DNA of 64,000 bases, from contig OX419347.1 in NCBI GenBank assembly GCA_948470475.1, positions 12,137,722-12,201,721 on the forward strand. Reading direction: 5' to 3'. The position numbers and the translations under genes are program-made. This document shows, one piece after another, positions 41,687-53,600 of the stretch (positions are counted from its first letter, which is position 1; every line of letters begins with the position of its first letter). A model generated the notes under the pieces. It was not told where the DNA came from and searched no databases. It saw only the letters and a list, made by a program, of their open reading frames with translations. Origin of the DNA: Galaxea fascicularis. Lineage: Eukaryota; Cnidaria; Anthozoa; Scleractinia; Euphylliidae.

Positions 41687-43190
41687 AGACTGCGAGCAGT
41701 CTCTCTTTTGCTCTAAAAAACGGTAGGTACTTGATATAATTATGTTGCCCTGTTGCCCTGTTGCCCTGTTACCGTGCTACCTTGTTACTCTGTTACCCTG
41801 TTATCCCTTGATACTTTGTTATCTTAATTCCTTTTCACCTTGTTAACCCTGTTACCTTGTTACCCTGTTAGCTTTTTTCCGTTGTTAACCTGTTTCCCCA
41901 TTCCCCTGTTACCTTGTTATCCTGTTACCCCATTACCATGTAAACTCTGCTATCCAGTTAGCCTGTTACCTTGTTATTTTTTCATCTCATTAGCCTGTTA
42001 TCTTATCGCCTTGATACGCACATGGTACATAAAATGCACTGTCCTAGTTACCTACTTCCTTCCTTCCTTCCTTCTTCCCTCCCTCCTGGGTAAAATGCCA
42101 ACAAGGCAACAGGATAACAAGGTAACGGGGTAACGAGGTAATGGGGTAGCAGGGTAACAGGGTAACAGGGTAACAAGGTAATAAGGTAACGGCGTAACAA
42201 GGCAACAGGGTAACAAGGTAACGAGGTAATGGGGCAACAGGGTAACAAGGTAACGAGGTAACACGGTAACAAGGCAACAGGGTAACAAGGTAACGGGGTA
42301 ACAAGGTAATGAGGTACATGTAACAAGGTAACAGGGTAATATGGCAACAAGGCAACAGTGTAACAAGGTAACAGGGTAACAAAGCAACAAGGTAATAAGG
42401 TAACGGGTTAACAGGATAACAAGGCAACAAGAACAAGGTAACAAGGTAACAGGGTAACAAGGTAACAATCATGGTAACAAGTTAACAGGGTAACAAGGTA
42501 ACAATCATGGTAACAAGGTAACAGGGTAACATGGTAACAAGGTAACAATCATGGTAACAAGGTAACAGGGTAACAAGGTAACAATCATGGTAGCAAGGTC
42601 ACAGGGTAACAAGGTAACAGGGTAGCATTGTAACAAGGTAACATGGTTTCAAGGTACATGTAACATGGTATCAAGGCAACAAGGTAACAGGGTAACATGG
42701 TAACAAGGTAACAATCACGGTAATAAGGTAACATGGTAACAATCATGGTAACAAGGTAACAGGGTAACAGGGAAACAAGGTAACAGGGTAACAAGGTAAC
42801 AAGGTAACTGGGTAACTGGGTAACAAGTCAACAGGGTAACAAGGTAACATGGTAATGAAGTAACAAGGTAACAGAGTAACAGAGTAACAGGGTAACAAGG
42901 TAACAGGGTAACATGGTAACAAAGTAACAAGGTAACTGGGGTAACAGGGCAACTGAGATAACTGGGTACACATAATAATTATCACATATCAAGTACCTAC
43001 CTATAAAACACGATATACGAGCAGCAAATCTGTAAGCCAGGAGTTTTGTGGGTGCCAGTCCGAGTGAAAATACTCCATAAATTTTTCACTCCTAACCGGT
43101 GCCCATGAAACTACAGTTTTACAGCTTCACTGCTCCTATTTCGTGTTTGTTCCACAGATTTTCGAGCAAAAGAGAGATTGCTCGCAATCT
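41687..43190. mobile_element. Foldback element with minisatellite arms
   Basis: Outer inverted ends 'agactgcgagcagtctctct' and 'agagattgctcgcaatct' are followed inward by a second inverted pair ('ggtaggtacttgatat' at 41722-41737, inverse at about 42985-43002). The arms are then CTGTTACC-type tandem repeats on the left (41741-42000) and GGTAACAAGG-type repeats on the right (42104-42963), the same minisatellite in opposite orientation. The central 100 bp includes a (TTCC)n run. The whole 1.5 kb can fold back on itself. No protein is encoded. Confidence 0.8.
42104..42963 (+). repeat. GGTAACAAGG / GGTAACAGGG minisatellite
   Basis: About 860 bp of degenerate 10-bp units (ggtaacaagg, ggtaacaggg, ggtaacaatcat). 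All three minus-strand frames are open through it, giving 'PCYLVTLLPCY' products. These are repeat artefacts and not genes. There are no spacers, so it is not a CRISPR array. Confidence 0.95.
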
Positions 43191-43518
43191 AAAGACACGA
43201 CGACTATAGTGTGAACTACCACTAGTAGCCCACACAAAAATTAATTTCATTAAGGGTATTTGGAAAATCATTAAGATGAAAATGCAAAACTTATCAAGCC
43301 TAAAACATTGAATCAGTTACTTTACATTAAACAAAATTGTTTTTGAGACTTTATGGTTTATTACTGAGTCCAAATTTCCCAGCAACTGAGGGGAAAAAAC
43401 TGACAGCATAATAACAATGGTCAACTAAGAAAGAATAAACCCTTTTGCATACAGTCATTTTAATACCGAAAATCAAACTCCATTCATTTGGCTGGATCAT
43501 GTACATGTGAACTTACTT

Positions 43519-43927
43519 GTAGTGCATACACTCTTTTTAAAAAGAACATCTAATTTGGGAGCTGAAGCTTCTTATTTTTTGGTGATTTGAGCCTGAAAAG
43601 GTTCTTAAGATGTTCTTACACTGTAAGTTACATTATTGTAATATTTCAATAAATCAATGCGGACTTTATCAGAAAACCTCAAGTTATTTGTCACATACTT
43701 GTGTGGCTTGCTCTGATGCCGCACCAAGCAACTCTTGGTACATTACGCTTTACAAAACTGCACTGAACACAGAGGTTCACCACATCACAAAAACAAATGT
43801 GCAAAATAAAGATGTTCTTGCCGACTCTAAGCCTCGGTATGATCTTAGCATGTTCTTAAAATCTGGGCAAATCTCAGCGTCAATGTTCCTATAAAAAAGG
43901 TTCTTATAAAACTAAAAGAGTGTATCA
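43519..43927. mobile_element. MITE with ATACACTCTTTT ends
   Basis: Ends 'atacactctttttaaaaaga' and 'aactaaaagagtgtat' are imperfect inverted repeats, with further 'gttctta' words in both orientations inside. About 410 bp, 170 bp below the stop codon of the Asterix gene, so it may lie in its 3' untranslated region. No coding. Confidence 0.55.
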
Positions 43928-44092
43928 TACAAATGTTTCTATTTGGCAGTGTTCATGGCAGTGGCATTGAAGAAGAAAGTAGCTTTGTTTTTGTTTTTGT
44001 TTTTGTCTCTGTGGATACAGTGCTATCAATGTCTGCTTAATAAAATACCATCCAAGACATTCATGGATTTTGGCTGAATGGTTAAGTTGTTG

Positions 44093-47000
44093 CTACCACG
44101 TTGAAGCCATTGGCTGAGGATTTTGAAGATATGACATTACTACAGCTGAAACTGATAATCTGAAAGAAAAATAATAACAATTAAAACCAAACACAAGGAA
44201 TAATTATTACTTATTAAACCAAGTTCCTGTTCTCAATCCACCCCCCCCCTCCCCCTCAAAAAATCAACTTCGAAAATATTGCTCAGACATCACTCACGAG
44301 GAAGTGTTTTATGAGGTACATGTCTCTCAGACATTTAACTGAGAACTTAATTAATGAAGAGTTCACTTGTGTTCCTGAAATAGATTCCATCATGGTGCAA
44401 AGCACAAAAACTGTGAGATAAAAATTAATTACAATGTACCTTTGAAGCTCAGTGTGTTACAACAGTTAAAAGATAATTATTTTAAAAAAATGGGACAAAA
44501 AAGTGAAGGCCAACCAAGTCTCATCAGGCAGAATAAAATGTTAACAGTGTCAAGAAAGATCATGCTCTATTGTAGCTGTAGAATTGTGGCACAAATTCTA
44601 GAAACTGTGAAACCCGCTGCCTCCATTTAACCGTAAGAGTTGTAAGCCTTTTCACACTCTGTGCTCAAAATGTGTTACTTAACAAAAAAGAAATTCTACT
44701 AATTTGACAGTGTGTGTGAATTCTGATTACCTGTACAACCCTGGCTTCAACCATTTACACCCCTTTGAGTTTTAAGTGTGGAGGTGAAAGAAACAAGGCC
44801 AATTAGTTATGTGTAACATTATTGCCATAAGATGTAACCCAGTGTTCCAGATAAGCAGCGGGTCTCGGGTCAAAAACCCGAGAAATCTGGCTCCCTGACC
44901 CGACACACAGAGTTGTTAAGTAAGAAAATTAGGGAAGACCCGTGTCTTATGACCCCTTAAAAATTTTCCGTGACTCCCTAACTCTGAAAGTTAACTGGAA
45001 CAATGGTAACCATAACTTAAGTAGATGATAAGCATACAGCCAGCATGACCCTGGTTATTGGTCTGGTCTGGGACCAATTTGAGCCCACAAACATTGATGC
45101 TCCATCAAATGAGCTACATGTATTATAACAAGGTGACAGTTGACTGTATCCTACAGCAGTGCTAAATATTATTAGTTCCTCCAGTCAACAGGGACTCACT
45201 TTTCCATACAGTACCGCCTGAAACTACGGGACCATTTGCCACGATTTTGCCTCGGTCGAATCGCAGTTTTGATCTGCAGTTTCACCTCGGCAAAACCTAG
45301 TCTAACCCGCATTAAAAACCCCGGTTTCACCTAGGTTTTTTCCGGTTGACTTAAGCCGCGGTGAAAGGCAGGACGCGGTTGGGTTTGAATAGGCTATTGT
45401 TCGCTTTGTTTTAAAGTTCGTTAAGCGACAATATGCGAACTGTCGAGTTTAGGTGTGATAAAGTTCACATGTAAATATTTGAAAGAAGTCTGCATCGGAG
45501 GCTTTATCGCTCAGAAGGTTAATAAAAATCACAGTCATAGCATATACAAGATTATTGACCAAAAACTGTGGTGGAAAAACCTTTCAGTTTGCGTAGCTTG
45601 AGACGGGATCTTGAATGAAATAGTTCGAAATCAGCACATTCCGGATTGATCGGTATCGCCGCGAACAAAACATACTTTTGTGAAGTATCTACTTCACAAA
45701 ACTTTTGTTTTACATACTTTTGTTTTCAAATAGCCTCACAATCTCTTTATTTTTTTTTTTATTTCGTGCCCGGAAATTACACAGTGTAGACAAATACAAG
45801 AGATAAAAAATTACAATAGAAAAGAGCACAGCCACTTAGAAATAGCAAAGCTAATCGAGCTAAGTGGCTGGGCCAAGCGGAAAAAAATTTGCTACTACAC
45901 TTACTGAACATAGAGCAATAGACAGGATTACGTTTACACACACACACTTACACACAAAGAACAATAGACAAGGCCTCAAGCCTCAACTCTCAGTTTTCTG
46001 CGCTGAAATGAAGGAGGTAAAACAAAAATCCTTATTTTTAGCTTATTACTTTAGTGAAACAAATTTTAACTCCAGTTTATACCAGTGAATTCGAAGCGTG
46101 TGCGAAACAAACTTGAATGCCTTTCACGTCTTGAAACTCGCTTCACGTTTCGTGGTCACATGCTAAGTACCGCTTGTTTACAAACACTATCGAGATCTGT
46201 CACTTGATCATAGCGCGATGGTTAGAACATCAGAATACGTTCGGCTTGGGCTCTTCTCTTTCTTTCGAACACGGCGATTCGAGAGCTGTCTCGCACTGAT
46301 GGTATAAAAATCAGCCGCAAAGCTGCCGGAAAGTGTTACAAGTGTTTCAGACAGAACGCTCCTATTGGCGATCTGCCCCGCAGCGGCGGTCCACCGACAA
46401 TTAAACATGGGCATTTTGACTTTATCGACCAGAAGTTGGAAGTAAACGACGAACTAAGCATGGAAACAGAAAGAATTTCTGTTGCTCCGCGATTATTGCC
46501 TGTAGCGTGACAAAAACAAATTGAACATGTTCCAAATGCGGAAAAAGAAACTTCCGTCAGTCAGCGAAACAAATTGTCATCGCGCGGTCATTCGGTTTTC
46601 GATTAGGTGAGTCGTTACAAATTCTTTTGTAAAGAGCTTGTAAAGGATGGAAGGTGAGATAATGTTTAACAATATTCTGACAATAGTAATAAGTCACTAT
46701 TGTATTTTTACCGAGGCATTGCCGCGTCTAATTCACCGCGGCTTTCGGTTGCTTTCGTCTTTGCAGCGGTTGCGGTTTTCGTCCCACCGCGGCGAATTCG
46801 CGGCAATCACGTTCGGCAAAGACGAGGTTTTACCGCGTGCTAATGGTCCCATAGTTTCGAGCAGTACTGTACATGCAAGTGGAATCTCACATGTCACATT
46901 TTGCATACATATACATGAAGTTGCTGATAAAAGTCTGGGCTTGGTGATACATGTGCAGCCAAGCCTCCTGTGAGTGAACACCTTCAGGACCAAGCATACA

Positions 47001-48298
47001 TGTAGGTGTCTGCTTACAAGAGCTGTACATTTAAAGGAAGAAATAAAGGTAGATGAACACTCTCAAACTGTGGTTTGTTGATGTGCATTTATGGGAAGCA
47101 ACTGCAAGTAAGGCTTTCACTGTAACTGGATTGCTTACGTATACATGTACTTACAGAAAACTGCTGAACATCTGTTTAGTATCCTCTGATGAACGTGAAT
47201 TGGAAAAAGTTATGAAAGAACAGTAAACAGCTGCCCATGCTGCCCACTTGAGCTGAAAAGCAAAAGAATGCTGTATTTAAGTGAAATGTTTGACCCAGCA
47301 CAGGCTATAATAATGATAATAAATTCAACAACAATAACCTAACATAAAAGTCCAACAAACTTCACAGTCAAAACTACATGTACTAGAAAGCTTTTATGAA
47401 AACAAGGCATTACAGATAACATACTCTAAAAGAAACTTTCAGAGGTTCAAACATTCACAGAAAATGTATGTAAAGGCCCTGGCAAACATGGACACACTGT
47501 TGCGGACACATTGTTGCTCATGATGTTTCTTGGGTGCACAAACGCGCGGGGCACAAAATGAATTTATTTTGTGTTTCCATGCTGTGCAAACTGGGAAACA
47601 TTTGTTGCGGACACAAAATTTGTGTCTGCAACAAATGTTGCATGCGTGGGCAAACTGGAAACATTTGTGTCGGCAACAATGTGTCCTCGTTTGCCAGGGC
47701 CGCTTTATTAAAGCTTATCCCATTACAGTGTACATGTAACACGTTACTACACTGTAACTATAAATGCAATTTTGTTATTAATTTTTTATACTTCAGCTTT
47801 GCTAAAAAATTTACATATAAAATGTTTTTAAAAAATCAACATTACGCAATTGCTTAAATTGCGTCCACAACTGCGAGGATCATCCTTCATTTGCATTGAT
47901 TACCAATTGAACTAGTGTATCGTTTCACCGCGTGAACACTCATGTCAACATGTGTCGTTGTCTTGAATTGTACTACGTGCAGTTGAGTTCAATGATCAAA
48001 CGGTTCGATATGGTGACCATTTAAACTTATATACTATAACTTAATTCAAGCTGAATAAACGCCATAATTTGATCGATTCGATATTCAAGTTGAATGTCGA
48101 ATCGATCAAATTATGTTACATTTTGATGGTCTTCAAACGTACCTTCATAAGAAGCCCACACATGCTAAAGATCATTCCTAAAAGGTTCATATACTCTGGA
48201 ATCGGGTCATCTGTTGGTTTGTTAGTTAACGGCTTGTATCGGAATATTTTGTTGGGTCTTCTAGGATCTTCTTTCCCAATTGTGCTTCCAGCCGGCAT
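44093..48298 (-). CDS. WDR83OS: Protein Asterix (WDR83OS), PAT complex subunit
   Basis: Three exons join in frame: 48143-48298 (52 codons), 47155-47252, and 44093-44159 to a TAG. The product is 106 residues, about the same length as the vertebrate protein. Diagnostic segments are '[14 protein letters not shown]', '[17 protein letters not shown]', '[20 protein letters not shown]' and '[13 protein letters not shown]'. Three hydrophobic stretches fit the known ER-membrane topology. With CCDC47 it forms the PAT complex, a chaperone for polar membrane segments during multipass insertion (family knowledge). All splice sites are GT-AG. The start is chosen because it gives a family-length N-terminus. 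The residues after PQPM differ from what I recall of vertebrate forms. Confidence 0.95.
44843..45003. mobile_element. MITE with TGTTCCAG ends
   Basis: Left 'agtgttccagataagcagcg' and right 'agttaactggaacaatgg' are imperfect inverted ends. The interior includes a 'cgggtctcgggtcaaaaacccgag' hairpin. It lies in intron 2 of the Asterix gene. No coding. Confidence 0.5.
45209..46869 (+). mobile_element. Tc1/mariner-like element relic, TA target site
   Basis: Inverted ends 'cagtaccgcctgaaactacg' and its imperfect inverse (ending 'cagtactg' at 46869) are each flanked by TA (45207-45208, 46870-46871). Inside, a plus-strand fragment of a Tc1-type transposase N-terminal helix-turn-helix is present at about 46230-46460. 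The catalytic DDE part is missing. It lies in intron 2 of the Asterix gene, opposite to the gene strand. Confidence 0.75.
46230..46460 (+). pseudogene. Tc1-like transposase HTH fragment
   Basis: Across at least one frame change the translation shows '[18 protein letters not shown]', then '[16 protein letters not shown]', then '[15 protein letters not shown]'. This is the paired-type HTH plus the G-D-x-P-R-S-G-R-P hinge of Tc1/mariner transposases. The frame is broken and the core is absent. Confidence 0.75.
47475..47701. mobile_element. MITE with GGCCCTGGCAAAC ends
   Basis: Perfect 13-bp inverted ends GGCCCTGGCAAAC / GTTTGCCAGGGCC bound about 227 bp made of variants of 'ttgttgcggacacaa'. It lies in intron 1 of the Asterix gene. 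The 70-100 codon open frames here are not genes. Confidence 0.75.
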
Positions 48299-48393
48299 CT
48301 TTGTTTGAATGTTGAAGCCTTTCCCAGCAAGACTTGCGAGAAAAAAATCCAATATGGCGGACCAAGGTACGCCAAAAGGCATGCCCTGCTATG

Positions 48394-50343
48394 AGGGTCC
48401 AAAATAGGTTTGGCGGGATGCGGGATGAGGCTTAAAATCAAGGCGGGATGCGGGATACGAAAAATTTTAGGGGCGGGATCCGGGATGAAACTTCCCTGGC
48501 GAGACCGGGATGCTTGTATTTTTGCAGGCGGGATGTGGGATGTTTAAAAAATTAATGGCGGGATGCGGGATGGAACACGTGAAAAAAGACCTTCAAAAAC
48601 GGCCATAAAACCTCTTTCAGCAAGATCTCTTTTGATAAAGGAAGTTTTAATTTGGTACACGGTGCTCAGTTGCGATCTGTTTACACTAAAATAAATACTT
48701 TATGATGCATCTGTCATTACGCGGAGTGCGATTTGTTGATGCTGGGAGCCAATTTGACCCCAATTTGGATCAATTTGCGTGTAAAAAATCAGTCGTTTAA
48801 AGTTGAAAGTAGGGTATTTATTGTACTGCGCGAACAGAATCTTGTTGGTTTGTCTTAGTGAAAACAAGACAGCATGCATCAAATAGACCAAATAATTACT
48901 AATGATCTGCTTGTTAGACCATCGCTCAAAGATCGCCAATATGAAACGCATGTCACGATAGAACAAACAGATAGGAGTTAGGACAAAGAGCACGCTATTT
49001 CATCAATATATATTTTATTTAGAATTATCTCCACGGTTTGACTAGTTTACTTTATAGATTATAGAGGTCGGGTCGAGGTCGTTTCTGGGCGTGATGGCGA
49101 CACCGCCAGTAGCCTCGGGCTCATCGGAGGCAGAAAAGGAAGAAGGTGTTGTTATAAGTTGCGTAGCAATTTTTTATGAAAAGGGCGCAAGTGGAAATAA
49201 GTGAACAGGTGCTTACAGGTTCTTGAGGAGAACATAGTCTCCATTAGAGAACTAAATATCCGTTTGCTACATTCCTTGAATGGCCCTGAAGGAAGTGTTG
49301 CAGCCAAGACGGTAGAATAAGTCAAGTTGCTAAAATGGGGCTTAGAACGCCTAGAACAGAATCTTGATCACCTTGGGCTATGACGACGCTAATCTCCTAA
49401 GCTGCATGACACTGGATGTCGAAAATCTGCATTCGGTGGTCCATCACAAGAGTCAAGTTTCCACGGCATTCCGATATGCAGGTGACTTCGGGAGGAATCA
49501 CCAAAGAGGGTTTGAAACGAACAACATCATGGTCGACTCATTATTATACAAGCCGTGGATCCTGGTACCCTGTTCCAGAGAGATCGCTCGGTCTTTTTGA
49601 AATTCCATCTATTTTACCACTTCCAGTGATCAAGGCATCACAAGAAGAAATTGCCATGATGCGAGAGTGGGCTAGAGTTCATAGACCTTCTGTGAGGCAG
49701 AGAAGTGTACGACAGGAAACCACTATGGCAAGGGCTGGGACGCTGCCAGAGTACTTGTACCAAAAGGAGCTAAAAGGAAATCCAGGTTGGAGAAAAAGTC
49801 AACCTTTTCTTGACCACTGCAGCAACGACAGCTGCAACAACGACAACAGCAGCAGCAACAACATATGACCCAGAAGGAGTAGAAGAAGCTCAAGAATTGA
49901 CCGAGTACGACTCCAGCAATGACGAGGAAACTGAGTGTGACGGCGAAGGTTTTGTAGGAGAGGAAAGTGGTTTGGGAAACCAGCAAGCTACTCGAGATGC
50001 CGACTTTCTAGTCGGTGTAACATCCCGATTTGGTCGTCCAGTACGGTTTAACAGTCGATTTGTTTTTTTAATTTCTGTATACCTTAAGTGGCCCTAGATG
50101 AACCGAAGCTCACGTAAGTTATTCTCTGAATACGTATTAAAATGAATTAAATCTGAATTGCCATTGAGCTAATAAGTCACAGTTAAAATGGGTATAAAAT
50201 TGACTTTCTCATTTACTACAACGATGAATACTTATGGAGTTTTATGGCGGGATCGGGATGGAGGCTGTCAATATGGCGGGATGGCGGGATAAGGCCGAAA
50301 AGGGTGGCGGGATGCGGGATTGCAAAACCCTATTTTGGACCCT
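48394..50343 (+). mobile_element. GAGGGTC inverted-repeat element, 1.95 kb, 6-bp TSD
   Basis: The ends (G)AGGGTCCAAAATAGG and CCTATTTTGGACCCT(C) are perfect inverted repeats. Taking the leading G as part of the repeat, the target duplication is TGCTAT on both sides; taking it as flank, the duplication is the 8-bp CTGCTATG. Arrays of 'gcgggatgcgggatg' lie next to both ends. The interior has decayed plus-strand exons of an unknown protein (49094-50096) and no recognised transposase. It lies between the start codons of the Asterix and avidin genes. The hAT-like assignment is inference. Confidence 0.85.
49094..50096 (+). pseudogene. Decayed unknown protein in the 1.95-kb element
   Basis: Coding-like pieces in plus orientation are 'MATPPVASGSSEAEKEEG' from 49094 up to a possible donor; 'VLEENIVSIRELNIRLLHSL' after an acceptor near 49220; 'CMTLDVENLHSVVHHKSQ' near 49400; then, after a frame change, 'GLKRTTSWSTHYYTSRGSWY' near 49515; and an acidic C-terminal part 'ELTEYDSSNDEETECDGEG' with 'TSRFGRPVRFNSRF' near 50030. 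At least two frame changes suggest it is broken. I do not recognise the family; it may be an accessory or captured gene. Confidence 0.45.
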
Positions 50344-50351
50344 CTGCTATG

Positions 50352-50637
50352 CTCTTGACAACCTGATTATGCCTGATCACATTTTTCTTGTTCTATAAGA
50401 ACTACCACACTTGAAATGAGAATTTTAGACAGGGCATCTTTATGATTACATATTTGGAGAAATCAAGTCCTTTTTTGCGAGTATCGATCCGGAACACTGA
50501 ACTTAATTTTACGGCCAGGCGTTTACAGCGGAAGAGAGTCGAGTAAGTCTGGTAACGACACTGTTCAAAATTCACCTGCATGCCGTAAAAACACGTGCAG
50601 AGAACTTGGATAAAAACTTTTGACTTCTTTGATCACG
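50352..50637 (+). promoter_or_regulatory. Presumed promoter and 5' UTR of the avidin gene
   Basis: This 286-bp stretch separates the GAGGGTC element from the avidin start codon. No unambiguous TATA box or initiator is visible. Together with the 95 bp between the Asterix start codon and the element's other end, it is the remainder of a short head-to-head intergenic region of about 390 bp. Confidence 0.45.
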
Positions 50638-53600
50638 ATGTCGGTTGCTGTTCGTTTTGGTTTTCTTGCTTCTCTAGTCCTTGCCATCGCATTGATTGCA
50701 GCTGGCAAGAACTGCGAGACTTTAGATGGCAAGTGGTATAGCCAACTAGGATCTGAAATTTACCTCAGGCATGGATCAGACGGGCGGTTGCAGGGCGAGT
50801 ACAGGACTGCAGCGGAGGGATTCGGTGGATCTACTGTGGAAAACCATTCTGTTGTGCTAGGTAAATATTGTAGAAAATATTATGATTTTTGTGTTGAACA
50901 TTCTCTCCTTGATTGTTTAGAAAGAAAACATAGTTTTTACAAATGAGCAAGAGAAAATTACATAAGCTTTTTGTATGCATATCATTAATTAAAATGAAGT
51001 TCAGTCCAGTTCTTTATGTTAAAAAAATGACATTGAGTGAAAGAAGTGAACGGGAATACAAAAGTGGAGGACAACTCGCCGCAAGATTTTGAAAACAACA
51101 GAAGTCTTAAAATAACTTATTAATTCTTAATATCGCATGTTGAATCTCACGTTCACAAGCAGGTCAGTCTGGTATCACGCAGGGGCTTTCTACGATCACG
51201 AGTTAATTATCAGCTCAGTTTGAAGTTCATTTGATTTGCATCGGGCTGTGACAGCTGCCTTTTTCACTCGTGATACTTCATGCATCACAACCAAGAGAAT
51301 TATACATGGAGCTGAATGTTGCAATTTTGCTTATATTATTTACAACAAAGTGCGAATATTATTAAGACTCTGTTTCCAAAGTAGTCGTAATTTTCCCTAA
51401 CGGTTCAATATTGTGCAATAATTTTATTTATTGCTCAAAAAATGTTGAACAATGTTGCAGCAACTTGTTAGACAGATTAGAGCATGTCTCTATTTTAGTT
51501 CAACTGCATTCAACGACATTTTACATCTTGATGACCTGTATCAACTTTCACTACATGTATACAGCAAATTGATACATTGCACAACATTTAGTGAACATAG
51601 AGTTGCAGCCAAGTGTCAAAAGTTTACTACGGGGGGTATAAATACATTTGCATTACATACATGTAATTATTACATAAATAAATAAATAAATAAATAAATA
51701 AATACTTAATTGACCACTCCCCTAGAGGGGCTTTTCAGGGACAATGAAACAAATCATACAAATGAACACAACAGAGTTAAGAATCCCAACTGGCGGGAGG
51801 CAGACCAGTTGGCTATTTACAAGGATGACCGAGGAGTTGAACCAGGCACGAACCCAGAACAACACCAGCTAGTGGCTAGAGCGGGATTTGAACCCGGGCC
51901 ACCGCATTGAAATCCAGCGCCCTAAACCACTCGGCCATCCTACCTCCACAAAACACTTGAACAGCAAGTAAATGGTTCCCAACTAGTTGTGCTTGAAAAT
52001 TTTCAAACACCATCAGTAATTGCAACTGTTGGCATGCTGCTTCATTGCTCTGCAATTTCCAAAGTACCAGTGTAGTTCCTACGGCAAGAGTGGTATATCT
52101 TTTCTTGGATCAAAAGTCATAACAGCACGGTTTAGATCTCTAAAATAAAGTTCTACACTTTTTTTTTTCAAATCATAAAGAGATTTGAAGCCGCAGGCTC
52201 AGTAAATTAATATTTAAGACTATGGCATAAACCTAGAACTCCTGAAGGGGTTCTTGAATGATTCGCTTTTGAAACCCGAACAAATTAAAAAGCAACCATG
52301 CATCAAATCCTTTTTTCAAATCGGAATTTAATGGCATTGTAGAACTTTATGAAGCTGGTTATATTCCTTGGTTTAGATCCTCGATCCCTCTTTTCCAGTT
52401 ATATTTTGTATATCTTTGCGTGTGACCCTTGGCAAAACAATAATAAACCAACCAAAATGACAATCATGAAAATGACCTAATTAATAAAGAATGTCACTTA
52501 GATACTGCAAATTAGACTAATGGAAGATATACAGCTGTACAACAGAGTAGGCAATAAAAGCTGAAATTGCTTTTGATAACCTTGTCCACATGTAGGACAT
52601 ACAGAATAGATAGATTTGAAGAGGGCTGTCACACTTAAAGTTGACCCTACAAAGACTAATTGCCGGTATGTGTCTTAAGTTTGAAAAGCAAGTGTCATCT
52701 CTTGTCTTTTGAGCTTACACTTCATTAAGTTTCCTAACAATAATTGCATTATAAAAAATCACAAACCAAGGAATAACTGTAGTTTTAACTCGGCATCCAT
52801 GGTCAGTGGCTCACAGCCACTTCAATTTACGTTTAGTATGTAACAATATTATTAGATACCAAATGTAAATTAAAGCAGCTATGAGCCACTGACCATGGAC
52901 AATGAATTGAAATCTATTCCAAAAATCAAGAAACATTTTTTTGGCAAACACCATAAGCTAAGGCCCGGTTCAGACACCGATTACCTAAACTGATGAATTA
53001 AGTCCGGCAAAAGAATGGCATCAGTGAATCAGTTCAGTACGGCAGTTTTAATTCGGTGCGCAACGTCAAGTAAAAAGGTCTATTGGCTTTTCTAAAATCC
53101 AACAAAGGCCTGTTTGTATGCAGACATTCCGATTAAATTTTAAACTGAACCATAGTACACTATACAGACTTTTCCCTCAAATGTGAAGCTACTTTTGATA
53201 CTCTCTCAAAGAACTAAGCAAAGGCTGAATTAATCTGGGAAGATTCATAATGGCTGAATGAATCAGCAAAGATTGGCAAGCGATGATCCACAGTGTTTGC
53301 TCAAAGCCATCAGCACATATAATTTGTCTCTGCAAATTCCACGGGTGCCTACCCTGCAGATTACTTGCACAAATGAGCAAGACCGCTGGCAGCACTGGCT
53401 CAAGTTTAACCTCACCGAAATTGCATTTAGCCAGGTGATAAACAACAACTGCTTCCCCGTCTCCCTTTTCCAAACATTTTCAGGCCTTTTTCTTTTGATT
53501 TTTCTATTTGTTACATTCCAGGTGAAGTAGCCAAGGGTAATTGCTCCTTCTGTGTGCTCCTACATGTTTGGCACTTCCCCCCATTTTTTTTTTTTTTACA

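Noticed and set aside
42104..42963. CRISPR-like regular repeat
   Set aside because: There are no unique spacers; units are contiguous, degenerate, and the genome is eukaryotic.
42044..42985. Several overlapping open frames of 70-140 codons with PCYLVTLLP repeats
   Set aside because: They arise from the 10-bp minisatellite, whose unit has no stop in any of the three minus-strand frames. Composition is uniform and there are no domains.
46733..46993. Minus-strand 86-codon frame near the end of the Tc1-like element
   Set aside because: It overlaps the inverted terminal repeat and has no transposase or host domain.
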